NCBI RefSeq assembly: GCF_000422905.1
Contig: NZ_AUGY01000023.1
Span: 31,287-95,286, forward strand
Source: Paenibacillus alginolyticus DSM 5050 = NBRC 15375
Lineage (GTDB): Bacteria > Bacillota > Bacilli > Paenibacillales > NBRC-103111
Direction: 5' to 3'
Length of the DNA stretch: 64,000 bases
Shown here: positions 54,632 to 63,793 of the stretch, piece by piece
Layout: every line of letters begins with the position of its first letter
Position numbering within the stretch: position 1 is the first letter of the stretch
Made by a program: the position numbers and the translations under genes
The notes under the pieces: generated by a model
The model's database searches: none
What the model saw: only the letters and a program-made list of their open reading frames with translations
What the model was told of the DNA's origin: nothing

Positions 54632-55534
54632 TTATCCGGCATGTTCACAATTTTCTATTATTTTTATTTTCGCTACCATTTTTTTATTTACCATAGCGAT
54701 CCCCGAGACGACCATTGCCATTCCAAAAAGTGTTTTTACATCCAATGGTTCCCCGAGAAATAACCACACGGAAAGTACACCAATGACCGGAATGAATAAT
54801 AAAGTGATAGAGGCTTTACTAGCTTCTACTTTGGAAAGAATATAGAACCATAGAACATAAGCAAGAGCAGAAGCAATTACCCCAGCAAAAAATAAATAGG
54901 AAAAAGATACCCAGTTCCATGTTATGGTTTGCCCCTGTTCATAGAAGAGGGAAATGCATAGAAGGGCCAGAGCACCAATTCCCATTTGATAGGCCGTAAA
55001 TTGAAATTTATCGTTATTTTGCAGCTTTACCTTAATGATCAGATTTGCAACGGCCCATGCAATGGCTCCGGAAATAATAAGCAGCTCTATGAACAGCTCC
55101 GTGCCGCTCCATTGCATATGAAAGGGATTGATATTCATGACAAAAAAAAGACCGCCAATTCCTAAAACCAATCCGATTGTCTTATTCCAGGTGAGACGTT
55201 CTCCGGGTATCAGAAAATGTGCCATAATCGAAAGCCAAAACGGCATGGTAAATCCGAGGATACAGACAATACCAGCATTCACATATTGAAGCGCAGGCTG
55301 ATTTACAGCATAAATCCAAGTAGTTTGCAGCAATCCGCAGACCGTATACCACTTCCAATCTTCTTTCTTGGGCAATGGGATACGCTTTAAATAAATAACG
55401 ATAAATAAAACAAAAGTACCCATTAGAAATCGGATTGCGGAAAACATCATCGGTGGAAAATAGTCTCCTGCCGCTTTCATCACAACCCAGTTTGATCCCC
55501 AGATAAAACAAAGGAAAAAGATCAGCCTGTTCAT
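54632..55534 (-). CDS. EamA/DMT-family transporter
   Basis: Ten-helix drug/metabolite transporter (300 aa) with two EamA halves (FIWGSNWVVMKAAGDYFPPM and AIAWAVANLIIKVK). It stands between tctC and tctB, a place where no such gene is usual, and shares the transcript. The ATG at 55534 follows GGAGGAGG. It may export a product or an unwanted metabolite; the substrate is unknown. Confidence 0.9.
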   Translation of the reverse strand: MNRLIFFLCFIWGSNWVVMKAAGDYFPPMMFSAIRFLMGTFVLFIVIYLKRIPLPKKEDWKWYTVCGLLQTTWIYAVNQPALQYVNAGIVCILGFTMPFWLSIMAHFLIPGERLTWNKTIGLVLGIGGLFFVMNINPFHMQWSGTELFIELLIISGAIAWAVANLIIKVKLQNNDKFQFTAYQMGIGALALLCISLFYEQGQTITWNWVSFSYLFFAGVIASALAYVLWFYILSKVEASKASITLLFIPVIGVLSVWLFLGEPLDVKTLFGMAMVVSGIAMVNKKMVAKIKIIENCEHAG

Positions 55535-55574
55535 ATTCCTCCTCCTATTAACCATTTTCTTCTAATTAAATAAG

Positions 55575-55601
55575 ATCGTTCCCTTAATTAAAGGGAACGA
55601 T
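55575..55601 (-). terminator. Hairpin between tctC and EamA gene
   Basis: ATCGTTCCCTT and AAGGGAACGAT pair perfectly around TAATT-like loop bases, but only a weak T-run follows. It may reduce expression downstream of tctC or protect the tctC message 3' end, a common arrangement for binding-protein genes. Confidence 0.6.
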
Positions 55602-55615
55602 TTCAAGCTAAGTAT

Positions 55616-56671
55616 TTATTTTTTCGCAAGTCCCAACGCTGGGATTAATTCACCGAAGGACTTATCGCTATCCTCCATTAATTTCCCGAATCCTTGGTTA
55701 TCTTTAATAACCATGCCGAGGCCGCTTTTCTTCATATAGTCTTTAAACTCCGGATCATTGGCACCTTTCATGAAGGCATCCTCTAAGACTTTCATAACAT
55801 CGTCAGGTGTATTCTTTGGTGCAACAAGTCCGCGCCACGGTCCTAGATAATTAGGTTTAATACCGATTTCCTCTTCAAGCGTTTTCACTCCTGGGATCGC
55901 TTCGGATGGCTTCGCATCTACAATAGCCAATGTTCTCAGCTTTCCGCCCTCTACTTGTGTCTTTACTTCTGCAGGGCTAACGGGTACAGCATCAATATGC
56001 CCTCCCATAAGGGCTACTACAGCGGGTCCTGCACCGTCAAACGGTACGTGGTTAAATGTAACACCTGCTGATTTCTCAATGGATACTGCGGATAGATGCC
56101 AGATAGATCCTGGACCCGAGTTACCCATTTTCACTTCGCCTGGATGCGCTTTTGCATATTCCATAAATTCTTTCACTGTTTTCCAACGTGCATCCACTTT
56201 TACTGTAATAGCGGATGGGTCGAAATTGATTTGTGCGATCGGTTTGAATTCCTTGTATGTAATAGGGGTCAAGCCAAGATGATGTAAGGTAGCAAGTTCA
56301 ACCGTAACCATTGTCACGGTATATCCATCGGGTTTGGCAATTGAACCCTCGGTAAATCCAATAGCTCCGCCGCCACCTGTCTTATTTACAATTGCAATCG
56401 ATTGGCCTAACTGTTTCTCGGTAGCTTTAGCTAGTGCTCGAGCAGTAGCATCGGTACCCCCACCTGCGGCATAAGGAACAATTAGCGTGATGGCTCTCTT
56501 CGGAAAATCTGACTTGACTTGTGTTGTTGGCGCTGCCGTTACTGCCTTTTTGCTGTCTGCTTTTTCTCCCCTGCTAGTTGCTGTGCTGCTTCCAGCTCCG
56601 CATGCAGTCAGAACCAGCATTCCAAGTAGCGCAACAGAACTAGCCATTTTCTTCCACGTTTCATTTTTCAT
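55616..56671 (-). CDS. tctC: Tripartite tricarboxylate transporter, binding protein TctC
   Basis: Lipoprotein solute-binding protein of 351 residues. The signal ends in a lipobox (LVLTACGAG, Cys about 24). The mature part has the TctC/Bug motifs ITLIVPYAAGGGTDATARAL and GGGGAIGFTEG for carboxylate binding. GGGGGAA is 6 bases before the ATG. A cre box lies about 70 bases upstream, so the transporter is likely under catabolite control. Confidence 0.95.
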   Translation of the reverse strand: MKNETWKKMASSVALLGMLVLTACGAGSSTATSRGEKADSKKAVTAAPTTQVKSDFPKRAITLIVPYAAGGGTDATARALAKATEKQLGQSIAIVNKTGGGGAIGFTEGSIAKPDGYTVTMVTVELATLHHLGLTPITYKEFKPIAQINFDPSAITVKVDARWKTVKEFMEYAKAHPGEVKMGNSGPGSIWHLSAVSIEKSAGVTFNHVPFDGAGPAVVALMGGHIDAVPVSPAEVKTQVEGGKLRTLAIVDAKPSEAIPGVKTLEEEIGIKPNYLGPWRGLVAPKNTPDDVMKVLEDAFMKGANDPEFKDYMKKSGLGMVIKDNQGFGKLMEDSDKSFGELIPALGLAKK

Positions 56672-56739
56672 TGGTATTCCCCCTCTGCCGTGTTAAACAC
56701 ATAATTTCAAAGACACCAGAAATTAGCCTAGAATCACAG

Positions 56740-56753
56740 TTAAAGCGCTTTCA
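56740..56753 (-). promoter_or_regulatory. CcpA cre box upstream of tctC
   Basis: On the transporter strand the 14-mer is TGAAAGCGCTTTAA, with a fully palindromic AAAGCGCTTT core; it matches the cre consensus except at the last bases. Its place ahead of tctC, after the terminator of the previous gene, points to a separate promoter for the transporter operon. Confidence 0.7.
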
Positions 56754-56763
56754 AAGAAAATAT

Positions 56764-56787
56764 TATAACCCTTTTTTAAGAGGGTTA
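56764..56787 (-). terminator. Terminator after 2-hydroxyacid dehydrogenase gene
   Basis: GTAACCCT pairs with AGGGTTAT around a TTAAAAA-type loop and is followed by AATATTTTCTTT on the minus strand. It separates the enzyme operon from the transporter operon. Confidence 0.6.
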
Positions 56788-56829
56788 CAGCTTTTAGCAG
56801 ACCCGAATCCAATAACCTTGACGGGAATT

Positions 56830-57792
56830 TTACTCTTCTACAAGATTTGGTGGAATTTCTCCCGACACAGCTTTAACTAAATTTTGTGCCGCAAGCATAG
56901 CCATATCAAATCGTGTCTTTACCGTAGCCGATCCGATATGTGGGAGGGCCACAACGTTAGGCATCTTTAAAAGAGGATTACTTGGATCTACTGGTTCTTG
57001 TTCGAAAACATCAAGACCTGCTCCACGAATGTCTCCCTTTTCCAATGCAACAATGAGTGCCTCCTCATCCACAGTTTGGCCACGGGAAGTATTGATAAAG
57101 ATGGCTGTTTTTTTCATCAGTGCCAATTCCTCTCGGCCAATTAAGTGAGTGGTTTCCGCTGTCAACGGGATCATCAATACGACAAAATCAGACTCTTGGA
57201 GCAGCTCTTGCAAGGTGCAGTACTTCACTCCTAAATTTTTTTCTGCCGCTAATTTTCTTTTTCGGTTATAGTAAAGAACATCCATATTAAAACCATATTT
57301 GGCCCGTCTTACTATCTTCTCCCCAATTCTACCCATTCCTATGATGCCGAGTTTAGCATGGTGCACATCCACTCCAAATAGGTGATCGTCAATTCCGCTC
57401 TGCCACTTTCCATCCTTCACGTAGCGATCAAGCTCCGATATCCTTCTTGCAGTAGCTAAGATGAGCCCAAAGACGAGATCCGCTACCGTTTCATCCAAAA
57501 CATTTGGAGTATTGGTTCCCATGACCTTTCTAGCCTTCATTGCGGCTAAATCGAAGTTATTGTAGCCTACGGACACATTGCTGACGACTTTTAATTTAGG
57601 CGCAAAGTCTAAGAGTTCCTGATCGATTTTTCCACCGGAGATTAAAAGTCCATCCACATCCGAAATTTCCTTTAACAACTGACTACGGGAAATCGTTTCT
57701 TCAGAATCCCATTTTCGATAATCGCAATGTTCAGCTATGAAATCTTCCACTTCCCTTGGAATTGGGTAGGCTAGAAACACTTTAGGTTTCAT
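56830..57792 (-). CDS. D-2-hydroxyacid dehydrogenase (glyoxylate/hydroxypyruvate reductase type)
   Basis: NAD(P)-dependent D-specific 2-hydroxyacid dehydrogenase of 320 residues. The dinucleotide site is LGIIGMGRIGEKI; the catalytic triad is Arg in NTSRGQTVDE, Glu in FEQEPVDP and His in LPHIGSAT. Closest in pattern to GRHPR-like enzymes. It is the last gene of the sugar-acid enzyme operon, 36 bases after the aldehyde dehydrogenase gene. It could reduce or oxidise a hydroxyacid intermediate; the exact step is not evident. Confidence 0.92.
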   Translation of the reverse strand: MKPKVFLAYPIPREVEDFIAEHCDYRKWDSEETISRSQLLKEISDVDGLLISGGKIDQELLDFAPKLKVVSNVSVGYNNFDLAAMKARKVMGTNTPNVLDETVADLVFGLILATARRISELDRYVKDGKWQSGIDDHLFGVDVHHAKLGIIGMGRIGEKIVRRAKYGFNMDVLYYNRKRKLAAEKNLGVKYCTLQELLQESDFVVLMIPLTAETTHLIGREELALMKKTAIFINTSRGQTVDEEALIVALEKGDIRGAGLDVFEQEPVDPSNPLLKMPNVVALPHIGSATVKTRFDMAMLAAQNLVKAVSGEIPPNLVEE

Positions 57793-57828
57793 TCTGAATT
57801 CTCCTTTTAGCTCATTAAATGTTCACCA

Positions 57829-59295
57829 TTATGCTTTTATAAATACAGTTTTGATGGAGGTAAAGAATTCAATTGCCGCTTGCCCTTGCTCGCGAGAATG
57901 AGAACTGGACTGTTTCATCCCGCCAAATGGGGCTTGTAATTCGACTCCCGCCGATTCGGAATTAACACGTACAAGTCCTGCATCCATATTGTTAATAAAG
58001 GAAAGCATATTCCCAATATTTCGCGTGAAAATGGAAGCGCTCAATCCGAATTGAACATCGTTTGCTACATGCAAAGCCTCCTCAAAAGTATCTACTTGGA
58101 TCAAAGCAAGAACAGGGCCAAAAATTTCTTCTTGAGCAATGGTCATGTTGGTATTCACATTATCAAAGAGGGTAGGTTCAATATAAAATCCGTGTTCCAA
58201 ACCTCCGCTTTCAAGTCTATTTCCACCATAGAGAAGGGTTGCCCCTTCATCAAGGCCTTTTTGGATATAAGAAAGAACTGTATTTAATTGACTTTCGCTC
58301 GCACAGGGTCCCATCCATGTTTCCCCATGCATTCCATTACCAACTTTTAAACCCTTCACTTTAGCCAGTAGTTTTTCTTTAAAGGCATCATATACCGCAC
58401 TCTGTACAATAACACGGCTTGTTGCCGTACATTTCTGACCGGTAGAGCGAAGGCCTCCGCTGATTGTTGCATCAACCGCTAAATCCAGATCAGCATCTGC
58501 TGCCACAATGACAGGATTTTTCCCTCCCATCTCAAGTTGGTACTTAGCCCCACGTGCAAGAGCCCCCTGGCCAACTAACTTACCTACCGTATCGGAGCCT
58601 GTGAACGTAATTCCGTTGATATCCGGATGATCAATAATTCCTTGACCGATCACCGATCCATTCCCTGTTACCAGGTTGACAACCCCTGCTGGAAGCCCAG
58701 CTTCATGCATACATTCCACCACTTTAGCTGCAGTGACAGCCGTTTCTTGAGCAGGCTTCAATACGACGGTATTCCCATAGATCAGTGCTGGTGCCAGTTT
58801 CCAAATGGGAATGGCAACCGGGAAATTCCATGGAGTAATTACGCCAACCACCCCTAGCGGTGTACGGGAAGTAAACATAAGCGCTTCACTGTCGGAAGAA
58901 GGAATAACATCTCCTATTTTACGCATTCCTTCTCCTGCATAATAACGGAGAATGGCCACCCCACGGGCGGTTTCGCCCTTCGCTTCGGGAAAGGTTTTCC
59001 CCATTTCTTTGGTCATGGTTTCTGCAATTTCATCGATATGCTTTTCCAACACATTAGCGATTTTATAAAGATACTCACCTCTAGCTGCACCAGAAAGTTG
59101 TTTCCATTGAACCTGGGCCTTTTTTGCGGCTGCAACCGCATGATCCAGATCTTCCTTACCTGATTTCTGTACGTATCCGACAATTTCATGTTTATTCCCG
59201 GGATTGATACTGGCGTCTACCCGTTCCGTAGATGCTTGTAGCCATTCTCCATTAATATAGTTCAGATATGTTTTTGCTTCCGTTATTACTGTCAT
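57829..59295 (-). CDS. 2-oxoglutarate semialdehyde (2,5-dioxovalerate) dehydrogenase
   Basis: Aldehyde dehydrogenase of 488 residues. [31 protein letters not shown] and the active Cys in [11 protein letters not shown] are the pattern of alpha-ketoglutarate semialdehyde dehydrogenases. With the FAH-type enzyme it would turn a 2-keto-3-deoxypentonate into 2-oxoglutarate. Two ATGs lie close together; GGGTGG is too near the first (59304), so 59295 is chosen. Confidence 0.9.
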   Translation of the reverse strand: MTVITEAKTYLNYINGEWLQASTERVDASINPGNKHEIVGYVQKSGKEDLDHAVAAAKKAQVQWKQLSGAARGEYLYKIANVLEKHIDEIAETMTKEMGKTFPEAKGETARGVAILRYYAGEGMRKIGDVIPSSDSEALMFTSRTPLGVVGVITPWNFPVAIPIWKLAPALIYGNTVVLKPAQETAVTAAKVVECMHEAGLPAGVVNLVTGNGSVIGQGIIDHPDINGITFTGSDTVGKLVGQGALARGAKYQLEMGGKNPVIVAADADLDLAVDATISGGLRSTGQKCTATSRVIVQSAVYDAFKEKLLAKVKGLKVGNGMHGETWMGPCASESQLNTVLSYIQKGLDEGATLLYGGNRLESGGLEHGFYIEPTLFDNVNTNMTIAQEEIFGPVLALIQVDTFEEALHVANDVQFGLSASIFTRNIGNMLSFINNMDAGLVRVNSESAGVELQAPFGGMKQSSSHSREQGQAAIEFFTSIKTVFIKA

Positions 59296-59336
59296 CTTTT
59301 TCATCCACCCATTCTCTTATTTTTATGATCATTTTC

Positions 59337-60512
59337 TTAAAATGTAGGGCCAATCCGCCAAATCCCAAAGTCGTGCTGCTTTAAGATTTCAGCCTTTGTT
59401 AGTTTCCCAGATGAAACCAATGCTACCTCATCCATAATACGGTGGCCTACAGCGTCGATGGACTCTGCTCCCTGAATAATCGTTCCAGCATTTATATCCA
59501 TATTTTCTCTCATTTTCTCGAACATAGCCGTATTCGTCGCAATTTTAATTACCGGTGCAATTGGCGAGCCAGTTGGAGTGCCCCTGCCGCTCGTAAATAG
59601 AACAACCTGGGCCCCTCCTGCTACCATTCCGGTTAATTGCTCGATATCATGACCGGGTGTATCCATCCAAACTAACCCTTTCTTGGTTGGCATCTGCGCG
59701 TAATCTATTAACTCCTGCAAAGGCCTGCTCCCGGCTTTGTTCACAGCGCCAAGCGATTTTTCCTCCAATGAACTAATTCCGCCTTTAAGATTACCCGGAC
59801 TAGGATTACCTGTACGAATATCTACTCCCATGGCAAAGGAGCGGTTTTCCATCGCTTGGATAACTTCATAAACCCGTTTGGCAACTTTCTCATCCACAGC
59901 ACGATTGGCAAGTAAATGTTCCGCCCCAATCAGCTCTGTTGTTTCGGCTAAGATGGCCGTACCCCCAAAGTCCACTATCATGTCACTTACAACACCTACA
60001 GCAGGATTAGCAGAAAGACCTGAACAAGCATCCGACCCCCCGCATTCCGTGCCAACAATTAGTTCGCTAAAGTCGCAAAGCTCTCTCATCTCCGCTGAAG
60101 CATCCTGCACCATTTGGGCAGCAATTTTGGCTCCCTGAGCGATCGCCATGAGGGTTCCCCCGTGGTCTTGAATGGAAACAAGTTCTACAGGCTTTCCGCA
60201 CTTCGCGATTTCTGCAGCAACGCTTCTTCCTTGATGGGTTTCACAGCCAAGTCCTAGAACAACAACTCCATAAACATTCGGGTTTGTCCCCATTCCCACA
60301 TAAGTGCGGAACGTTTGATCATAATCGACTCCAACCTGGGCACAACCATGCTGATGAATAAAAGAAACCGTACCATACACCAATTCTGTAATTTGTTTGG
60401 CTGCTTGGGTTGCACAAGTAATCGTAGGTAAGATCAAAATGTGATTTCTTACTCCAACACGCCCGTCAGATCGTCTATATCCCCAAAACTTTCCGTTAGT
60501 CAGCTTTGACAC
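59337..60512 (-). CDS. UxaA-family dehydratase/lyase, large subunit
   Basis: Catalytic subunit (391 aa) of the altronate/galactarate dehydratase family: GYRRSDGRVGVRN at the start, GCGGSDA-like ECGGSDACSGLSANPAVG in the middle and LFTSGRGTPTGSPIAPV near the end. The small SAF subunit is encoded separately just upstream, with 17 bases of overlap. The GTG at 60512 has GAGGTGA at good spacing; GTG at 60521 is the alternative. The family includes hexonate dehydratases and sulfolactate sulfo-lyase (SuyB), so the substrate is open; context favours a C5 or C6 sugar acid. Confidence 0.88.
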   Translation of the reverse strand: MSKLTNGKFWGYRRSDGRVGVRNHILILPTITCATQAAKQITELVYGTVSFIHQHGCAQVGVDYDQTFRTYVGMGTNPNVYGVVVLGLGCETHQGRSVAAEIAKCGKPVELVSIQDHGGTLMAIAQGAKIAAQMVQDASAEMRELCDFSELIVGTECGGSDACSGLSANPAVGVVSDMIVDFGGTAILAETTELIGAEHLLANRAVDEKVAKRVYEVIQAMENRSFAMGVDIRTGNPSPGNLKGGISSLEEKSLGAVNKAGSRPLQELIDYAQMPTKKGLVWMDTPGHDIEQLTGMVAGGAQVVLFTSGRGTPTGSPIAPVIKIATNTAMFEKMRENMDINAGTIIQGAESIDAVGHRIMDEVALVSSGKLTKAEILKQHDFGIWRIGPTF

Positions 60513-60804
60513 CGAGATCACCTCTTCCCCTTTTTCCTTCTAGATTATGTACATGAACATGCTCACCGGGAGCGATGTTTCTCATTGCGACACCAATAAC
60601 CTCCCCATACTTGAGGATATCCTCTCCCCCTTGTATGGGTCTGACAGCGAACTTGTGGCCAAACTCAATCGGTTCTTTCAATACAATTATAAACGTTTGC
60701 TGCTGACAGCTCACTGACACTTGAACACCCGCGGGAATATCTATTAACGCAATGGCTACTTTATCCTGAGGCTTCATCATGACTGTTTTATAGTCTGTAT
60801 CCAA
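60496..60804 (-). CDS. UxaA-family dehydratase, small SAF-domain subunit
   Basis: SAF-domain protein of 102 residues that would form the N-terminal part of a UxaA-type enzyme. Typical features are the start of IALIDIPAGVQVSV, VRPIQGGEDILKYGEVIGVA and the terminal NIAPGEHVHVHNLEG, which holds metal- or substrate-site histidines. The start is TTG with a weak GGGTGTGG ahead; there is no better ATG with a ribosome site. A split small/large form is as in SuyAB and many archaeal or Gram-positive altronate-type enzymes. Confidence 0.88.
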   Translation of the reverse strand: MDTDYKTVMMKPQDKVAIALIDIPAGVQVSVSCQQQTFIIVLKEPIEFGHKFAVRPIQGGEDILKYGEVIGVAMRNIAPGEHVHVHNLEGKRGRGDLGVKAD

Positions 60805-60855
60805 TATGCCACACCCTCATTCTTATCTGTTTTTTAATAAAGGGAAACAACGTGT

Positions 60856-61755
60856 TTAAGAAACCGCTATTTTATTGGCTTGTAGTTTAACCGGATTATT
60901 CAACACTCCAATATCCGAAATTTCAATTTCAATTCGATCGCCGTCAAGCAGCGTAAACTCATTGTACGGAACAATACAAGTTCCTGTTAATAGAACGGTA
61001 CCATCGAAGATTTCATTATCCAGCGTAAGATAAGAAACGAGCTCATCCAACTTCCTTTTTAATTGTCCTGTACTTGCTGTGCCTTCCACTATCTTTTCTT
61101 CATTGCGATAGATACGGCAAGTAATTTGGAATTTGTAAGGGTCATCTACTGTTTCCGCTAAACGAATAGCAGGACCTATGGAACAAGAATGTTTCCACAT
61201 TTTGGCTTGAGGGAGATATAGTGGATTCTCTCCTTCAATATCGCGACAGCTCATATCGTTCCCAACGGTGTAACCAACAATTTTTCCGCTTTTACTAATG
61301 ACAAGGCCAAGCTCCGGCTCCGGAATCTGCCAGTTGGAATCCGTACGCAAATATACATCCTGATCTGGACCAATCGTCCTTGCCGCTGTCGATTTAAAGA
61401 AAATCTCTGGACGCTCTGCATCGTAAACCTTATCATAGAAGGTTGAGGCATCTAACTTACCACTCGTTGCTTCATAGTTTCTTGCATCCCTGCTTTTTTC
61501 ATAAGTTACACCAGCTGCCCAAACTTCAGGTGCGACAATCGGCACAAGTAAGGACAGGTCTCCTATTGTTCTATCGAGAGGAGTCGATGTGGCGATCATG
61601 CCTTCTACTAAAGCCAAGGTAGTAGTTCTTTGCTCCTCAGCCAGATGAACCAACTCCATAAAATCCTTCTGTGGTAAAACATAGATCTTGGAATCATCTG
61701 TTAAAGCCGCAAGTGTAGGAACCGAACCTTCGGTTAAAAATCGAATAATGCGCAT
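60856..61755 (-). CDS. FAH-family hydrolase (2-keto-3-deoxypentonate dehydratase candidate)
   Basis: Fumarylacetoacetate-hydrolase-fold enzyme of 299 residues. PEVWAAGVTYEKSRDARNYE, YDKVYDAERPEIFFK, EPELGLVI and GNDMSCRDIEGENPLYLPQA are as in 2-keto-3-deoxy-D-arabinonate/xylonate dehydratases, which yield 2-oxoglutarate semialdehyde. This fits the aldehyde dehydrogenase in the same operon. GGAGG precedes the ATG by 7 bases. It is the first gene of the enzyme operon behind the palindromic operator. Confidence 0.88.
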   Translation of the reverse strand: MRIIRFLTEGSVPTLAALTDDSKIYVLPQKDFMELVHLAEEQRTTTLALVEGMIATSTPLDRTIGDLSLLVPIVAPEVWAAGVTYEKSRDARNYEATSGKLDASTFYDKVYDAERPEIFFKSTAARTIGPDQDVYLRTDSNWQIPEPELGLVISKSGKIVGYTVGNDMSCRDIEGENPLYLPQAKMWKHSCSIGPAIRLAETVDDPYKFQITCRIYRNEEKIVEGTASTGQLKRKLDELVSYLTLDNEIFDGTVLLTGTCIVPYNEFTLLDGDRIEIEISDIGVLNNPVKLQANKIAVS

Positions 61756-61777
61756 TATAAAACCTCCATTTTTTATT

Positions 61778-61800
61778 TGTGTTTTACATTATAAAACACA
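61778..61800. promoter_or_regulatory. Palindromic operator candidate for the IclR regulator
   Basis: TGTGTTTTA and TAAAACACA form 9-bp arms around CATTA, 23 bases before the FAH-type gene start and just after the iclR-type gene. The position overlaps the likely promoter zone of the enzyme operon, and the AT-rich interrupted palindrome is of the sort bound by IclR-family dimers (inference). Confidence 0.65.
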
Positions 61801-61871
61801 GTTCTAATAATATAGCGAAATTTAAAGAAGAATCTATAAATGAGACTCTTCTAATCCATTTTCCAATGACA

Positions 61872-62645
61872 TTATCTTTGCAGAAAAGGAATCCCATAGC
61901 CCATCTTCTGAGACATTTCATTCGCTTCCTGTTTTAACATCTCTATAAATCTTGCCAGTTCTTCATCATTAATTTGAGTAACAAGGGTTGACATACTTAC
62001 AGCTGCAACGACTTGCCCCGTATGATCATATATGGGTACAGCTATACAGCGAACGCCCGCTTCATTCTCTTGATTATCTATGGCATACCCACGAGTACTA
62101 ACTTGTTCAAGCTCAACTAAGAAATCCCGCTCATTTGTAATAGTTTTCGGGGTATGTGCTTTGTAAATATGACCCTGCAGCAACTTTTCAAGTTCTTCTT
62201 TATTCTTAAAGGCTACAAGAACTTTGCCCACTGCACTGCAGTGAACGGGAATTCTTCTACCAATCCGGGAGTACAGTATAGTCGCTTGCGAACCTTCCAC
62301 TTTATCAATATATACGCCCTCTCTGCCATCTAGTATGACAAGATTGGTTGTTTGGCCGGTTTTCATGGATAAGTCAACCAGATGGATTTTTGCAACCTTC
62401 CGAATGTCTAAACCATGGATAACAAAATTGCCTCTTTCAAAAAGTTTCATACCTAGCTTATATTTCCCATTCTCGGGATTCTGATCGATATACCCATGCA
62501 TCTGGAGTGTTTTTAAGAGAGAATGCACTGTGCTCTTATGCAATCCCATTCGTTCACTGATGTCGGTTATTTTTATCTCATTCTCTTGCTCATCAAACAA
62601 ATCCAGAATACGAAGTGCACGGTCAACTGCTTGGATTATTGGCAT
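61872..62645 (-). CDS. IclR-family transcriptional regulator
   Basis: Regulator of 257 residues: winged helix in about 5-60 (AVDRALRILDLFDEQ, GLHKSTVHSLLKTLQMHGYI) and the C-terminal ligand-binding domain (HCSAVGKVLVAFK, RGYAIDNQENEAGVRCIAVP). Probably controls the sugar-acid genes transcribed next on the same strand through the palindrome in its 3' gap. GGGTGG 7 bases before the ATG is an adequate ribosome site. Confidence 0.93.
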   Translation of the reverse strand: MPIIQAVDRALRILDLFDEQENEIKITDISERMGLHKSTVHSLLKTLQMHGYIDQNPENGKYKLGMKLFERGNFVIHGLDIRKVAKIHLVDLSMKTGQTTNLVILDGREGVYIDKVEGSQATILYSRIGRRIPVHCSAVGKVLVAFKNKEELEKLLQGHIYKAHTPKTITNERDFLVELEQVSTRGYAIDNQENEAGVRCIAVPIYDHTGQVVAAVSMSTLVTQINDEELARFIEMLKQEANEMSQKMGYGIPFLQR

Positions 62646-62732
62646 ACCAATCCACCCTTTGTTATATACTTATCTCTATTCCTAATAGTAAGATAAAATT
62701 CTATCAAAGTCTATTTAAACCCGTAGATCTTC

Positions 62733-63662
62733 TCACAAAATAGGAACGCCTAGTCCTGATGCTCCTTTTTCCGATGTCTTGAGATCTGGAGCATAGCGCC
62801 GGATCATATCCAAGCCCATTCGTGCACGACGAACGCGTTCTTTGCATAAAGCGACGGAAGTGGCCTCAAGGTGGGTTCCCGACGGATATATATTAGGCGA
62901 ATTCCGCAATCCAAATTTAATGTAAACAGGCGCAGCGACCCGGATGATTTCTGGAATTTCATAATATCGAATAAATCCGCCTATATCATCAGGAACCTCC
63001 ACATAAATATCAATGGGAATATCAACCGCCTGCCGTATTGCCGCTAAACGAGCCAGAGACAGATCTGTTGGTACATTATAGGTACTGGCTCCAATTTGCT
63101 CCATTAAACGAATGGATACGGGATTCGACTGAGCCATCTGTACCGAAATTTTCACTACTAAATCATTTGGTAATTCACCTGTTTTCTTAAACTCATTGAC
63201 AAGCCATAATAGACCTTCATCCGCTACCAAAATGCTGCGAATCCCCATTGTGCAGGCTCGCTTAATATCCTCGATGGAATAGACCAATTGATCCATTCCT
63301 TGCACCCTAAGACCCGCGACCTTACCTGCGCTTGCCCAAGGCATGGCAGTAATATCCCATGTCCCTCGAGGGCCGACAAATAAACTGACCTCCAAATTTT
63401 CCCTTTGGCCTATGGAAGCCATCTGCTGCAACTCTTCATCGGTTAGCAGCATAATGCCGCTGCCCTGGGAAATCCGGTGAATGTATACATCTTGTTGCTT
63501 ACAAGCCTCTACCACCGCTTCAAAAGAAGCCGGTCCCTCCACGCTAGGAATTTCTACACGGTATTGTGCTCCATCAGGAAAGGTCTTTGTTGATGAAGGC
63601 AGGTCATGACAATCCCCCCGTGGAAAACCCAACTTTTCTATCGTATCACGTGTTTTTTTCAT
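62733..63662 (-). CDS. TIM-barrel protein, U32-peptidase-like (uncertain)
   Basis: Soluble protein of 309 residues. The middle repeats of beta-alpha pattern (RSILVADEGLLWLVNEFKK, VVKISVQMAQSNPVSIRLME, ASTYNVPTDLSLARLAAIRQ, PIDIYVEVPDDIGGF) suggest a TIM barrel, and the layout resembles proteins labelled peptidase U32, but the classic U32 motif was not seen. Its frame is undamaged and AGGGGGAAT precedes the ATG. It heads the cluster, 87 bases before the IclR-type gene. Function unknown; an epimerase or aldolase-like role in the pathway is possible. Confidence 0.55.
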   Translation of the reverse strand: MKKTRDTIEKLGFPRGDCHDLPSSTKTFPDGAQYRVEIPSVEGPASFEAVVEACKQQDVYIHRISQGSGIMLLTDEELQQMASIGQRENLEVSLFVGPRGTWDITAMPWASAGKVAGLRVQGMDQLVYSIEDIKRACTMGIRSILVADEGLLWLVNEFKKTGELPNDLVVKISVQMAQSNPVSIRLMEQIGASTYNVPTDLSLARLAAIRQAVDIPIDIYVEVPDDIGGFIRYYEIPEIIRVAAPVYIKFGLRNSPNIYPSGTHLEATSVALCKERVRRARMGLDMIRRYAPDLKTSEKGASGLGVPIL

Positions 63663-63793
63663 TTCTATTCCCCCTAACTTATTTTACCCTGAAATATTCA
63701 TAGCTCTTATCTAATATGATTTAATATCAATAGTAACAAGGGATTACGGCCATTTTTCATCTCTCTTAAAAAGTGAAAGAAAAAATGGAAAAA

